From positions 62,001 to 126,000 of the forward strand of contig JAHLKF010000010.1 in assembly GCA_025558075.1 (NCBI GenBank): a stretch of DNA of 64,000 nt, in the 5' to 3' direction. The stretch is from Gaertneriomyces semiglobifer. Lineage: Eukaryota > Chytridiomycota > Chytridiomycetes > Spizellomycetales > Spizellomycetaceae. A program made the translations under genes and the position numbers. Below, in pieces: positions 54,536 to 64,000 of the stretch. The first letter of the stretch is position 1. Each line of letters starts with the position of its first letter. The notes beneath the pieces were generated by a model. It did not search any database, was not told where the DNA came from, and saw only the letters and a program-made list of their open reading frames with translations.

Positions 54536-55243
54536 ATGGCGCGGGCGGATTTCAAAGAACCCGAGTATAGGATTATTCTGGACCCTGCAAACCCTTCGCA
54601 TCCGGGTATAGCGCTCTTCTCAGAGTGTTTCGACGATGCAAAAACCTTCCTGTCAGTCGGCTCCTTTGTTGTCCTATCGTACCTCTACCCAGGCAATTCA
54701 CCAGCAATACCGTCCATACCGACGATCACTCTACACATCCGACCCTTGGAGGGTGTGGCTCACACATCGAACGCCGACATTCATCTCAGCGCAGACTACA
54801 TCGTATCCTACCATAAAAATCGTTCTGTGCAATCACTACAGCATGAGTTGCGTGGTGTTATAGTTCATGAGCTCACCCACGTGTGGCAAGCGTATGGAGA
54901 AAAGAAGCTCTGTTCATCTCATTGGATAGTGGAGGGCATAGCGGATTATATCCGCTTTCGGGCCGGTTTAGGTGCAGAGCACTGGCAGAGGCGTAGCGGA
55001 GGAAACTGGAAGGACGGCTACGAAAGAACGGGCTTCTTTTTGGATTGGTGCGAGGAGAAGCATGAAGGATTAGTGATAGAATTAAATAGATGGCCGGATA
55101 AAGGCGAGGAAGTATTTATTCGCTACTGCGGGGCCACCGTGCAGGATCTGTGGGAGATTTACCAGGACGACCTGAAAAAGACAGAGGGCATTGTTACAGG
55201 CGAACCGCCAGCACCTGTACCTACACACGCAACCTATAATTAA
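54536..55243 (+). CDS. Basic secretory protein (BSP)-family putative metalloprotease
   Basis: Single exon of 235 aa. The BSP family (PF04450-type, peptidase-like) is recognisable from VIVHELTHVWQAYG, containing HExxH, followed by HWIVEGIADYIRFRAGLG, the family's second conserved block, and GYERTGFFLDWCEEKHEG. The upstream part has the beta-rich LHIRPLEGVAHTSNADIHLS segment. Relatives in plants and fungi are often extracellular and linked to defence or protein breakdown, but this copy starts MARADFKEPEYR and has no signal peptide, so it is probably cytosolic, or an upstream exon was missed. An overlapping ATG five bases earlier is out of frame. Confidence 0.85.
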   Translation: MARADFKEPEYRIILDPANPSHPGIALFSECFDDAKTFLSVGSFVVLSYLYPGNSPAIPSIPTITLHIRPLEGVAHTSNADIHLSADYIVSYHKNRSVQSLQHELRGVIVHELTHVWQAYGEKKLCSSHWIVEGIADYIRFRAGLGAEHWQRRSGGNWKDGYERTGFFLDWCEEKHEGLVIELNRWPDKGEEVFIRYCGATVQDLWEIYQDDLKKTEGIVTGEPPAPVPTHATYN

Positions 55244-55400
55244 CAGATTGTAGATCACGAGCATTTTCCTTGGTTTGGTTGTTTTCGCTACTTTTCTGTC
55301 CAAAATGTCCAGTTGCATGCCAGCTCGAGGGCCAAGATTTGGTTACTCTTGACTTTCGTGAGTTGATCACGTACCCTTACCAAGTCAGAACGAAGCAACG

Positions 55401-56324
55401 ATGACCGCTGAACATATAGAGACTATTACAGCAGGCACCAGTACCATTCCCAAGATCTTGGTATTCAGTGATTTCGATGGGTAAGTTTTAATGCCCAGGT
55501 TCCGTCAGTTCCAACGTGGTTAGTTTCATACTCATTGCACCAGAACGATCACAACACGAGATACCGGTACGGCCGTCATTGACCACTGCATGGGCCATGA
55601 GAATCGGCGGGCGCTCGATAAGAGGATTATGGATGGAGAGCTAGGTTTTCGCGCAGCAGTGGACGAAATGTGGTCTCAGTGAGTATCTGGCGTCGGGCGA
55701 TCTACCTTTCAGAGTTGGCAAATCTGCCGTGCTCACACCACAAATAATGAATGGTAGCGTCAAACTGACATGGCCGGAAGCAGTGGACATTGTGAAGTCC
55801 ATTCAACTATCTCCCGGCCTCGACGATTTCCTTGCGTTACTCAAACAGAACGACATTCCCCTCTTCATTTTGTCTGGCGGTCTCACCCCATTGATACATT
55901 TGTTTGTGCAAGAAGGGCCTGGAGTTGAGATATTTGCCAATGAGATAAACATACCCAAGTACGATGGTAAAGAGAGGACTGAGGGGTGGAAATGTCAATG
56001 GAGAGACCAAACGTAAGGAGACGCCCTCCACAGCGACGGTCCCGCCGACTAATGCCAATTTGCAGGATACATGGACACGACAAAGCAATGTCAATTCGAA
56101 ATACAATCGCCCGCTACACAACATCACCAGAGAATCATCCGCACGTGGTCTTCATCGGTGACGGAGTATCTGACATTAATGGTGCTCGCGAGGCCGATAC
56201 CGTTTTAGCACGGAAAGGCTACGATTTGGAAAAGTACTGCGAGAGGGAGGGAATCAAGGTTACTACCTTCGCCGACTTTGGAGACGTAATACGTGTCATC
56301 CAAGGTTTGCTAGACAAGAATTAG
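55401..56324 (+). CDS. HAD-superfamily phosphatase (phosphoserine-phosphatase-like, YNL010W type)
   Basis: Four exons, about 55401-55480, 55545-55678, 55758-56012 and 56066-56324, give roughly 242 aa; by my count exon 2 leaves one base unaccounted for, so its edges need checking. HAD motif I is FSDFDGTITTRDT (nucleophile Asp and acid/base Asp), created across the first splice. Motif II is FILSGG. The conserved WKCQWRDQT-IHGHDKAMSI stretch crosses the last splice, and motifs III/IV read VVFIGDGVSDINGAREAD. Length and motif spacing match the fungal YNL010W family of phosphomonoesterases, whose substrate is not firmly known; methionine-salvage MtnX-type enzymes are related. The third intron uses the GTAAGG at 56013, not the nearer GTAAAG, because only that keeps the frame. 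Confidence 0.85.
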
Positions 56325-56569
56325 AGCACGCATCCTCGTCGTGAAGAATTCCATAACACGGTGATTCATCCATTGGTCTTATCGATTACTGTTCTGCTGC
56401 CATAATGTGGCGCGGCTTAATCCCGACAACGCGCTTTGATCTGCCATTTTGAACCAAAAGCAATGGGAGCAGCTATCTAGAAATCTAGAAATTAGTCGCC
56501 CAATAACACTATTACTCCTTATTTCCTTCTGATTGTAGTTTGAACTACCCTAGTTACTTGTTGCATGCC
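56325..56569. other. Short spacer
   Basis: Contains the 3' flank of the phosphatase gene and the promoter of the next; no feature seen. Confidence 0.3.
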
Positions 56570-58641
56570 ATGGACCAACCAAATTCAGAAAGTAATTTAT
56601 CTCCACGATTAGGGAAGAAGCCTACCAAAGTATCAACCATGGTAAAATCATATGAACAACTGGCATCCGCATCGCCAACGTCTCCAAAGTCTCCAACAGC
56701 CGCCGTCTCACTGCCGGTTCGGCAAAACATTGCGGAGGAACTAGTAGACCTCGGGAAGAAACTCGACAGTGAGGTGTCGAGTAGTAGTAGTCAGCAAGGA
56801 AAACCGCCTTCACTTGATCAATCAGCCGCCGAAACCCCAAAGCTATGGTATGATGATGTTCTCGGAGGGTATACCACGTCACCCAAAAGTATTGGTAGGG
56901 AATGAAGAAGACAGCGGGCATCCTGACGCTAGTACTGACTTGCCCCCATAGAACCCCGGCCAAAGGCTGAAACTGTCCCTCCAGTTAAAACCGATGAGTC
57001 CGGTAGTCCCGAAGATACAGTTGAGCCAGCGCGCCCGCCAGAGGAAGCGATTGCAGATCCCATAGCTTGGCGCGGGCACGACAGCGACGGGGAGCAATTA
57101 GGCGACGGCAAGTCCGATTCCGTGTCGGCAATGCCTGAGCTGTTTGCGCGCCAAAAGAAGCGGACTCCGCGACTACCGTCTCTTCGTTTTTCCAATATTC
57201 CACTACTTGCAAAGATCGACTTGAACTTGAATTCTGCGAATGAGGTGCAGATAAGCGATTCTCCTGCGTCACTGGCTAGTGCGGGTGTACGCTCTCTGGA
57301 GGCATCCGAGTCTATCAACACACAGAGTCCGGCTTCTGTGATGCCTGCCGCTTCTCCGGCCGCAAAATCTCCGACACCGATGCAGCCCAATCCACCGGTT
57401 GATTCACCTTCACTGCCTGAAGAGGGGGTAGCACCTTTACCTATCAATCATCATGGCGATTCTCAACTGGCAGAACGATTAGTAAAGTTTGCGAGGCATG
57501 CCATTTTGGGAAATCAGGCCTCGGATGAGTTTGAGGATATCGCACCGCTACAGAAGACGACGTCGGTGGAGAGCGTGGGAGAGGGGAAGGCTTTTGATTC
57601 GGAAAACAAGGACACGCCCGCTCGACATATTACTGGGGTAAGAAGAAGTTTGTGAATATTTGTGGTGATACACACTCACCAAAGTGATTAATGATACCGC
57701 AGTTGACCATCGACGCCAAGGTCGGCAGCAAGCAACAAGAGTGCAAAGTGACAACACAAGGAACGGCTTTGGTTACACTAGATCTCAAAGGAAAGGTTCA
57801 CACCAAGGCGCCGTACTTTGCAATCGATATGTATCGGATTCTTGCTGCTGCCGATATTGGTAAAAGTGTTTCTATATGTGCAGCAATCAAGAAGAAGCGG
57901 GATGGGAAGTTGGGGGTTTTTGAATTCGAGTGTAATGACGAGAAGACGGCTAGAGATTGGGTAAGAAAGCTAAACGAAGAGCTCTATTTGGGTAAGTTTC
58001 CGTCGAACAGTTTCAACTGGACATCGCAGGCTGAAGATCAGTTGGAATAGGAAGATACGAGGACATTCTCAACAAGAAGGCAGTTTTCTTCATTGACGCT
58101 ACCGACGAAGGCGTTATTTCGCATGTGTTCGACAAATACATTTCCCCTGTACTTAGTGCTGTAGGCAAGCCATTTGAGGTGCAAGGTGAGGCGTAGAGCA
58201 GTGTAAAATGGCGAAATCAAACACTAAGCGCCATTTTGATAATAGCTGTCGAGCCAGAGCACATTGGTGATCTTCCCCTAATTGGGTTGACCGAGTCCAA
58301 TTTCGCCGCCTACCTCGGCCGTACACAAGACACCATAGGAGTGGAGGCATTTCTCATGCGTAGTGCGGTGGAAGCGGCAGGCTCGGCGGACCTTGTCAAT
58401 ACTTTGCAGCAGAACACCAAGCAAATGCATCCAGTTGACTTTGCGCTGTCAGTGATTAAAGGTAAGCGCCTACTTACCGCTGAAGTCAGTGAATGATCCC
58501 CCGGGCTTTTGCTGACGCAGATCGCGGCTTGCACTAGAACCAACATTCAGTGTCGGCAAGAAAATGACCGTCGCAAACGTCAAACTTAAGCGTCCGCATA
58601 CTGGGCTAATGGGGGGACTTATAAGGAAAGGCAGTAAATGA
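56570..58641 (+). CDS. Protein resembling a sphingoid-base/diacylglycerol kinase with decayed nucleotide-binding motif
   Basis: Six exons, 56570-56894, 56952-57637, 57703-57991, 58051-58185, 58246-58461 and 58538-58641, give 584 aa with every phase consistent. Residues 1-337 are disordered (Ser/Pro/Glu). From about 340 a PH-like segment appears (VTLDLKGKVHTKAPYFAIDM; EFECNDEKTARDWVRKLNEE), as precedes the catalytic domain of long-chain-base kinases. Next, KKAVFFIDATDEGVISHVFD, then PVLSAVGKPFEVQAVEPEHI, parallels the first strand-loop-helix of sphingosine/DAG kinases, where the loop normally reads NP-x-G-G-x-G-K. Here that glycine-rich loop is IDATDEG, the GGDG motif is absent, and the protein ends early. 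So it may be a pseudokinase-like regulator, or the resemblance may be only structural. The last exon (EPTFSVGKKMTVANVKL) fits by phase only. Confidence 0.55.
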
Positions 58642-59679
58642 TTACGTTATTTGATTTAAATGTCGAATCAACCAACATCCGACTCAACCGGGCAGATGGA
58701 CCTCAAGCCTATTCTGACGCCCAAGTAGCAAGGGGTGTCAAAGATATTCGATAGTTTGCGGTATTCAGCAATGGTCGCTATACTTGGATGACGCGATTTG
58801 TGGGCGCAAGCACTTTATAATAGTTCTAGGTAAGAGATGCTTGCTGAGTTTTTGCACCGAACTTCAAAGGTGCATATTATAATAGAATGGACCCTGATTG
58901 AGCGCTGGGAAATCTCTATAGTCCGGAGTGTGCGAGGAGACTAGTTCTCAACTGGTTGACGTGAGAAATTCAAACCCCACGCCCTTTGCTGATACCGTTA
59001 CTTGTATGTCTATGGACCTGATCACCTTTCCGTTATCAAACGACTTAAGGGTTGAAAGTACATTGCATAGTCCCTTTGTGGGGACATGGTCGCGTGTTGC
59101 GCTTCTCGGGCAGAAGTAAACCAGCGAGTGTGAACGAAGCTGCCTGACGTGTCCCAAACAGCTGCTTCTATGAAAAGCATTTGTCTTTACGTAAACGATG
59201 CCGAGTCCCACTTCTTCTGGTTTTTGGTTGTTTAGTAGGAATCCACAGGCGGTGCGCACATCCCGCGGGCTTTGGCATTGGCGATCTGCGATTTGCGGGA
59301 CCAGTTTGTGCATTTTTTGGGACGTCCAGACATATCCGGAAGATTTTCGCATCACAGGTGTCAGCTGCTCTTGGTCCTATTCTTTTTTCGACCTCTGTAG
59401 TGAGGAATTTCCTTTTCGGAGAATAACTCCCTGCTGAGATCATCGGTAGAGTTATTTTTAGAGTGCATTTCACCTGCGACGAGGAAGGTCAGGTTCGAAA
59501 ATAATTTTGGGGATGCCATTACGTTTACTGATTGTTGCGGACTTTCCGCGTTAGTATTGGATATAGGCCCTGTTCTCAAAATCACGAGTCCCATCTACCA
59601 CTCATCCGTCGGATCATCGAAAAAGCTCTTTCGCGCTACATACCCCCGCCTACGATCGTTGAGTGCAAGTTTAGCTGAG
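58642..59679. other. Intergenic, no gene recognised
   Basis: About 1 kb. Open frames on the minus strand (58948-59355) and the plus strand (59181-59437) have no recognisable pattern and overlap each other. It includes the FAM72 promoter. Confidence 0.4.
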
Positions 59680-60876
59680 ATGCATTATCCCTCGCGCACT
59701 GGTTCCACCGACTTGGAGCGCCGAGCTTACAACCTCCATCACCTTCAGCTCAGCATGATGGCAGCGCAAAGGCAAGGGCAAGCGACTTATAGGGACGGCG
59801 AACGTCATCAGGATGCTCCTCTGACTCCGCCCTCTTCGGCCCCGCTGTCGTCAGAAGATGAGTTTACTCAGGACGGCTGGACGGTCATTGCACCAGCTCC
59901 CGGTGGGAGAATCGACGCGTACGAGAGGGAACATCAACGACAGCAAATCGCACAACGTGCTTTAGGCCTACGTCCTCAGCATCCAAGTGCACCAAACACG
60001 AGCGCGACCGGACCTGGAACACCTGCAGGCCGCCTCTCGCGTCAAAGATCATCTATACCCCACTGGGAACAATGGGATACCCAGTCAGCGTCAGCCAACG
60101 CCATGGCGAATTGGGCTCAAAGGCTGCGGAGTCTCCAGCAGTACAACTCCGCCGTGACCGCAGCCAGAACCTCCATTCCACCAGCACCTGTCACGCCTGC
60201 AGATATCCGCATCCATAGTTCGAGGTCGTTTACGCCACCAAATCAGATAGATCGTACCGACAGAAGCCAACAAGAAAATCATACCCCAGCCGCCACGCAT
60301 CCCAGTTTTCGCACCAAAGCGGTTTATGAGCTGGATTGCAACTATTGCGGTCAGCACATTTGTAAACGAGGCATGAAAGCGATTCTGCTTGCGGATACCA
60401 CGGTATGCATAAACAAATTGCTTACACAGTATCGCCGCGGGCGACAGGTGCAGATATTGACTTTGTCTGTTATTTTTTATCATAGATTGAGCTTTTTAGT
60501 ACAGATTGCATACCATCTGGGTAATTGGCATTTTCCCACTGCATTTGATTGGTTACGTTGATTAATATTTTCGCGTAGACGAACACAACTTCTATCTCCG
60601 GACTATCTCACCCGCAATTGTCACTGTCGAATTCGGGATGTTGCATGCTTGACCTGCGGCAATGTCATTGGTTACCACGTAACGCAGCCATGCAATAAGT
60701 GCATGACTGCTTGCCATAACGGACATTTTTGGATGTTTCATGAAGATGCCATAAAAGGTACTGAGCGGGCGGATGAATCGGGGAAGAGAATGATTTGGGC
60801 CCATTTACCAGGAGTAGAAAGGGACGATCGAGAAATATCGGGGATTTGGTTAGGCTGGGATGGAGTGTGTCGCTGA
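59680..60876 (+). CDS. FAM72: FAM72-family protein
   Basis: Exons 59680-60402, 60486-60520 and 60579-60876 give 351 aa. The first ATG in the long open frame is 59680. Residues 1-210 are a disordered Ser/Thr/Pro/Gln-rich extension, much longer than in animal FAM72 (about 149 aa). The FAM72 domain follows: VYELDCNYCGQHICKRGMKA, ILLADTT, then the 35-nt exon encoding IELFSTDCIPSG, then TRNCHCRIRDVACLTCGNVI, GYHVTQPC and NGHFWMFH. The CxxC pairs form the expected zinc sites. FAM72A in vertebrates antagonises the uracil glycosylase UNG2 and affects proliferation; function in fungi is unknown. The microexon assignment follows from both phases and the conserved IELYSTD-type motif. Confidence 0.92.
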
Positions 60877-61066
60877 CGCTCTTGACGTTGTCACCTGAAA
60901 GAGCGTCGTGACGGATTGGACGAAGGATAAACTAATAATGAGAACAGCCATACTCATCACCTGATCATTTGATTAAGAGTTTTGGCTGATGGTGGCCGAA
61001 ACGCAGGGTTCACAGATTCATATTAAAGGTTTGTACTGCACACTGACTGTACTTCAAGTATCTAAC
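60877..61066. other. Convergent spacer
   Basis: 190 nt between FAM72 and the RING gene 3' ends; no feature seen. Confidence 0.3.
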
Positions 61067-62755
61067 TCAAGGGTTGCCACCATCCTTCTCCCCCTGACTT
61101 GAAAGTTTCAAATTTACATGATTGTCCTGTACGGCATCCGTATTCACATCTGCATCTGCAATTTCGTTCCTAGCTTCCATTCGGGTATCCTCCTCTGTCA
61201 CATCTTCTACATCTACAACTGATATAGCCCCTTCAACCATTTCGGGTGCCTCTGTGGCAATCACCTGAACCTCAACCACCTCCCCCTCCTCCAAGCCATC
61301 GTGCTCGGTATTGGTTTCTTCGTCATATTCAGGATGCAGCTCCTTCACCAAATCGAACCTACAAACTGGGCAAACTCCACAGCGAGTCGTCAACCACGGT
61401 TCGATGCAATGATTATGGAAGTAATGACGACAGGGCAGAAGTTCACGAATTGGCTCGCCCTCAATGAACGCTTCAAGACAAATGGGACAGGTGTCAATTT
61501 GGTATGCGAGGCTGACAGAAGTATGATTGGTATGTGTTGAGGCAGACGTTGAGGTGCGCTGAATGGCGTACGGCAGTTTCGAGGCATCCTGGTCAGTCGA
61601 CTCCTCATTACAAGTATCTGAGATGGGCATTCTTTCAGCTTGCGCTAATGGTTGATCGACCAGTGTTGCCATGGACGGCATCATTTCGTCTCCGATTTTG
61701 CTCAAATGATTAACCGGTAGGGGATCTTCCTTGTCGTCGCTCTGCTTGGTACTGTCGACGCCACCATCAACCCCTACGACCTGTCGCCGTAGTTTGTCCT
61801 TTCTGTACGGCTTTATTGGAAATAGGCCGAGCTCGTCCACTTTGATTAATTGTCTGTCTGACACAGCGACTTGTGCCTCGACGTCGTTGGTAACCGGGTT
61901 ATTCCTAAGTAAGCGACGTCGCGCCCAGTATGACAGAAGGCAAGTGCACGGAATTCCAAACATCAATATGCCTCCAATCATCTGATAACAAAGATGCGAA
62001 CATCGTCAATAACAATCTTTACGGTATGCAGTCACTGAGAAAATGAAACTTACCGCCAAACCAAACTGCCACAGCACCTCCGCTTGTACCCGCGTGGGAT
62101 TGACGGGGGTCACCGGCAGTCCTTCTTCTTTTGTACCAGACCCACTCTGAGGCTGCGTAACTACCGTATAACCTATCCAACGCGACATCCCTTGATGATC
62201 TTCCACTGATGCCGCGTGCACATTCGTAGCTCGGTTATCCAGGTCATTAATGGCGCGAGTGATTCGGCCGCCAGTACTTTCAGCAATCTGAATAACCGGC
62301 GCCTCAAGGGGTAAATCTTTCCAATCCACTCCATCCATCGCGGTATTCGCACCGCTCGTGCTATTCAACCACATGATCACTCCCGCTGGGTTCATTTCCC
62401 GCAAATTCGTTAAGCGAGTGCGGACATTACAGCCACTTGAAGTGATGTCTAGTAAAATAACTGGGCGAATGTAGGCGAGCAGCCCAACTGTTTCACTATC
62501 GAATCCTGGATCGCTTGCGCGTGGCACAGGAACAAGAACACCTCCCCACGACCCTTTTGCTGCAGCTGGATTGTACTGAACTGGGACGATAGGTGAGTTT
62601 AGGTCTCCCAGAAAAGATGTGTCGCGGATGTCGAACTCTTCAGAAGTTGTACTATGCGGGGTGAACCAAGCGGTGAAGAACCTGGCTTGCGGTTCAGCGA
62701 ATGCGGATGCGACACATAGTTGGCAGAACAGGAACAGTTGAATCAGAGAATGCAT
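61067..62755 (-). CDS. PA-TM-RING E3 ubiquitin ligase (RNF13/RNF167-like)
   Basis: Two exons, 62054-62755 and 61067-61981, give 538 aa. MHSLIQLFLFCQLCVASAFA is a signal peptide. A lumenal protease-associated-type domain spans about 35-215 (VLVPVPRASDPGF; LREMNPAGVIMWLN; APVIQIAESTGG). A transmembrane helix crosses the splice site (LWQFGLAMIGGILMFGIP, then CTCLLSYWARRRLL). The cytosolic RING-H2 reads CPICLEAFIEGEP, then CRHYFHNHCIEPWL, then CGVCPVCRFDL (C3-H2-C3). The acidic tail follows. The ATG at 62755 is chosen because it starts the signal peptide. PA-TM-RING ligases work on endosomes, lysosomes and vacuoles, ubiquitinating trafficking proteins; the target here is unknown. Confidence 0.92.
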
Positions 62756-63384
62756 GGCATATAGGCTCTTCGTCCAGAGAAACACTTGCAGGATTGATGC
62801 ACGACGCCAACGGTCTCGTTACGACTTGAAATCAACTTTAAGCCGGATTGTGAATTACTAAACCAATCCATGATTCACCGCAGTCGTCCGATCAGTTTTT
62901 AAAGTTTCGAGCGGGGAGCCTGATGATTCCCGGAGCGCCAGGGCTTGTGGGTCTGGTGCGTCATGTCGCTCGATTGCTATTGTTGGTGAACGGATCTCAT
63001 TCATGTCGCGCGGGATAACTGGTCTGAAGGAGACGTGACGGAACCAGGGCTGGACAGGCTTACGCTGATGACAATGCCTCAAAAAGAACCATCGAACTTC
63101 ACAACGTCGTTGTTCACGGGCGCGTTCGAGAAGAGCGCGTAGATTTACGAACGTTCGAACGTTCAAACTCGAAACGACCGTCATAACTCATGTAATTTAG
63201 ATCAAAGGCGGCGTCATTAAATGTTAGGCATAACACAACTACTACGATAATAATAGGAACAACTACCTAACGATGGCAAAAACGCCATCGCGCATCATAA
63301 TAGTTCAAAATAGGTCATAATAGTTCCATAATAGTTCAGACTTCGGGTCCTTCACAGCAGGGCCTAGGCAGAAGAAATTGCCGG
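62756..63384. other. Spacer with a weak minus-strand frame
   Basis: A 108-aa minus-strand frame (62858-63184, ATG present) has no recognisable motif and basic, low-information content. Near 63285-63340 the element ATAATAGTTC repeats three to four times. Confidence 0.3.
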
Positions 63385-63807
63385 CTAGTCGTCAAGAATC
63401 TCAATAACCTCTACGCCTTCAACATCGCCAACAGTCTGAGGTTCGTGGTCGTTTGGTTTAGCTTTCTTGTTTCCTTGGCTGCGTTCCATGCCGTCGACCA
63501 TCTTCCGTAGTGCTCCGAAATCGATGTTCTTCAATGTAGCAATGGTGAACAACGCGCTCAAGTATTCGTCCTCTTCGTGCTCTTCCCGAAATCGCTTCTT
63601 CACCTGCTGTATTTCCGCACCATTTTTGCCATCGAAATAGCAATCCTTACAAATGATACCGTTATCAGCACATCCGCAAGGTGGGTGGGGTTTCCCTTCA
63701 TCCCAATTCTCCATTGTGCATAGCCATACTTCTTTGCTGCATATGCCGCAAGGTTCTTTGTCTGCGTACTCTCCACACTTCTTGTGGGAACAGAAATCGC
63801 AACCCAT
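63385..63807 (-). CDS. Small cysteine-rich protein, putative zinc-binding
   Basis: Single exon of 140 aa from ATG 63807. The first 60 residues hold about eleven cysteines as paired knuckles: MGCDFCSHKKCGEY, CGICSKEVWLC, PPCGCADNGIICKDC. Spacing suggests two or three zinc sites but matches no family I can name. The C-terminal half is charged and helical (KKRFREEHEEDEYLSALFTI) and ends acidic (EVIEILDD), which resembles a SUMO-interaction-like VxVIE-type patch. A nuclear role is only a guess. An overlapping plus-strand frame (63653-63985) is judged a shadow. Confidence 0.6.
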   Translation of the reverse strand: MGCDFCSHKKCGEYADKEPCGICSKEVWLCTMENWDEGKPHPPCGCADNGIICKDCYFDGKNGAEIQQVKKRFREEHEEDEYLSALFTIATLKNIDFGALRKMVDGMERSQGNKKAKPNDHEPQTVGDVEGVEVIEILDD

Positions 63808-64000
63808 GCCTATTGTGCTTAAGTCGAACTTGATATACCAAGACTTTCGAGATAGATTCAGAGGGACTCGTCGCTCTCCTTTCTTATCCGCAGAACGAGA
63901 GAACTGTTGCGTTTCTTTTGTACTTCCCCTGGATGACTTCGGTTATCCATGGCTTTATAGGTGCTCTCGACGACGAGCTCCATAGGCTCTACAAAATTGG

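Noticed and set aside
58310..58546. 78-aa minus-strand frame
   Set aside because: Shadow of exon 5 of the kinase-like gene.
63653..63985. 110-aa plus-strand frame at the right edge
   Set aside because: Antisense to the start of the small Cys-rich gene; it begins without an ATG and has no recognisable content.

Overview
The window is intron-rich nuclear DNA of a fungus, most likely an early-diverging zoosporic (chytrid-type) one. Supporting points: introns are short (about 44-90 nt, GT-AG, mostly 55-70 nt) with CTNAC/CTGAC-like branch sites. tRNA-Ser and an intron-bearing tRNA-Tyr are of eukaryotic type. The gene set mixes fungal families (single-exon secreted subtilase, Ucp12/DHX57 helicase, YNL010W-type HAD phosphatase) with genes that yeasts usually lack (KNTC1/Rod kinetochore protein, FAM72, an apparently slicer-competent Argonaute). 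The lineage is inferred from gene content and not proven. Most multi-exon models below were rebuilt by hand; in almost all of them the exon lengths sum to a multiple of three and phases agree, which is the main internal check.

Layout. 1-0.9 kb: 3' part of a mitochondrial 2-oxoglutarate/malate-type carrier (+). 1.5-9.9 kb: a 21-exon KNTC1/Rod homologue (+). 10.0-10.7 kb: an ACT-domain protein (-) and tRNA-Gly (+). 10.9-16.0 kb: UBA-RWD DEAH helicase (+). 16.3-17.1 kb: small secreted, probably GPI-anchored protein (-). 17.8-20.9 kb: tRNA-Ser (-), then a TATA-driven coiled-coil protein of unknown function lying between two arrays of the same degenerate ~45-bp repeat and carrying a perfect hairpin in its last exon. 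20.9-25.7 kb: poorly resolved DNA with duplications and small splice-compatible open frames but no gene I can name. 25.7-27.5 kb: WLM-PUB metalloprotease with probable C-terminal membrane segments (+). 28.5-31.1 kb: large disordered protein (+). 31.7-34.4 kb: Skp1-like paralogue (+) facing an F-box-like repeat protein (-). tRNA-Tyr (-) at 34.8 kb. 35.2-38.0 kb: secreted subtilisin (-). 39.7-44.4 kb: ABCC transporter (-), divergent from an Argonaute (+, 45.8-48.8 kb). 49.9-53.4 kb: CLC chloride-transport protein (-). 53.8-64 kb: a Cys-containing small gene (-), basic-secretory-protein metalloprotease (+), HAD phosphatase (+), a lipid-kinase-like protein with a decayed nucleotide-binding loop (+), FAM72 (+), PA-TM-RING ubiquitin ligase (-) and a small Cys-rich protein (-).

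There is no operon-like organisation. Functional themes that recur are ubiquitin/proteostasis (Skp1-like, F-box-like, WLM-PUB, PA-TM-RING, subtilase), RNA (DEAH helicase, Argonaute) and mitosis (Rod). The best candidates for novelty are the WLM-PUB-membrane protease, the Argonaute with an RGG tract inserted inside PIWI, the CLC lacking the gating glutamate, the repeat-flanked coiled-coil gene and the kinase-like protein lacking its P-loop-like motif.
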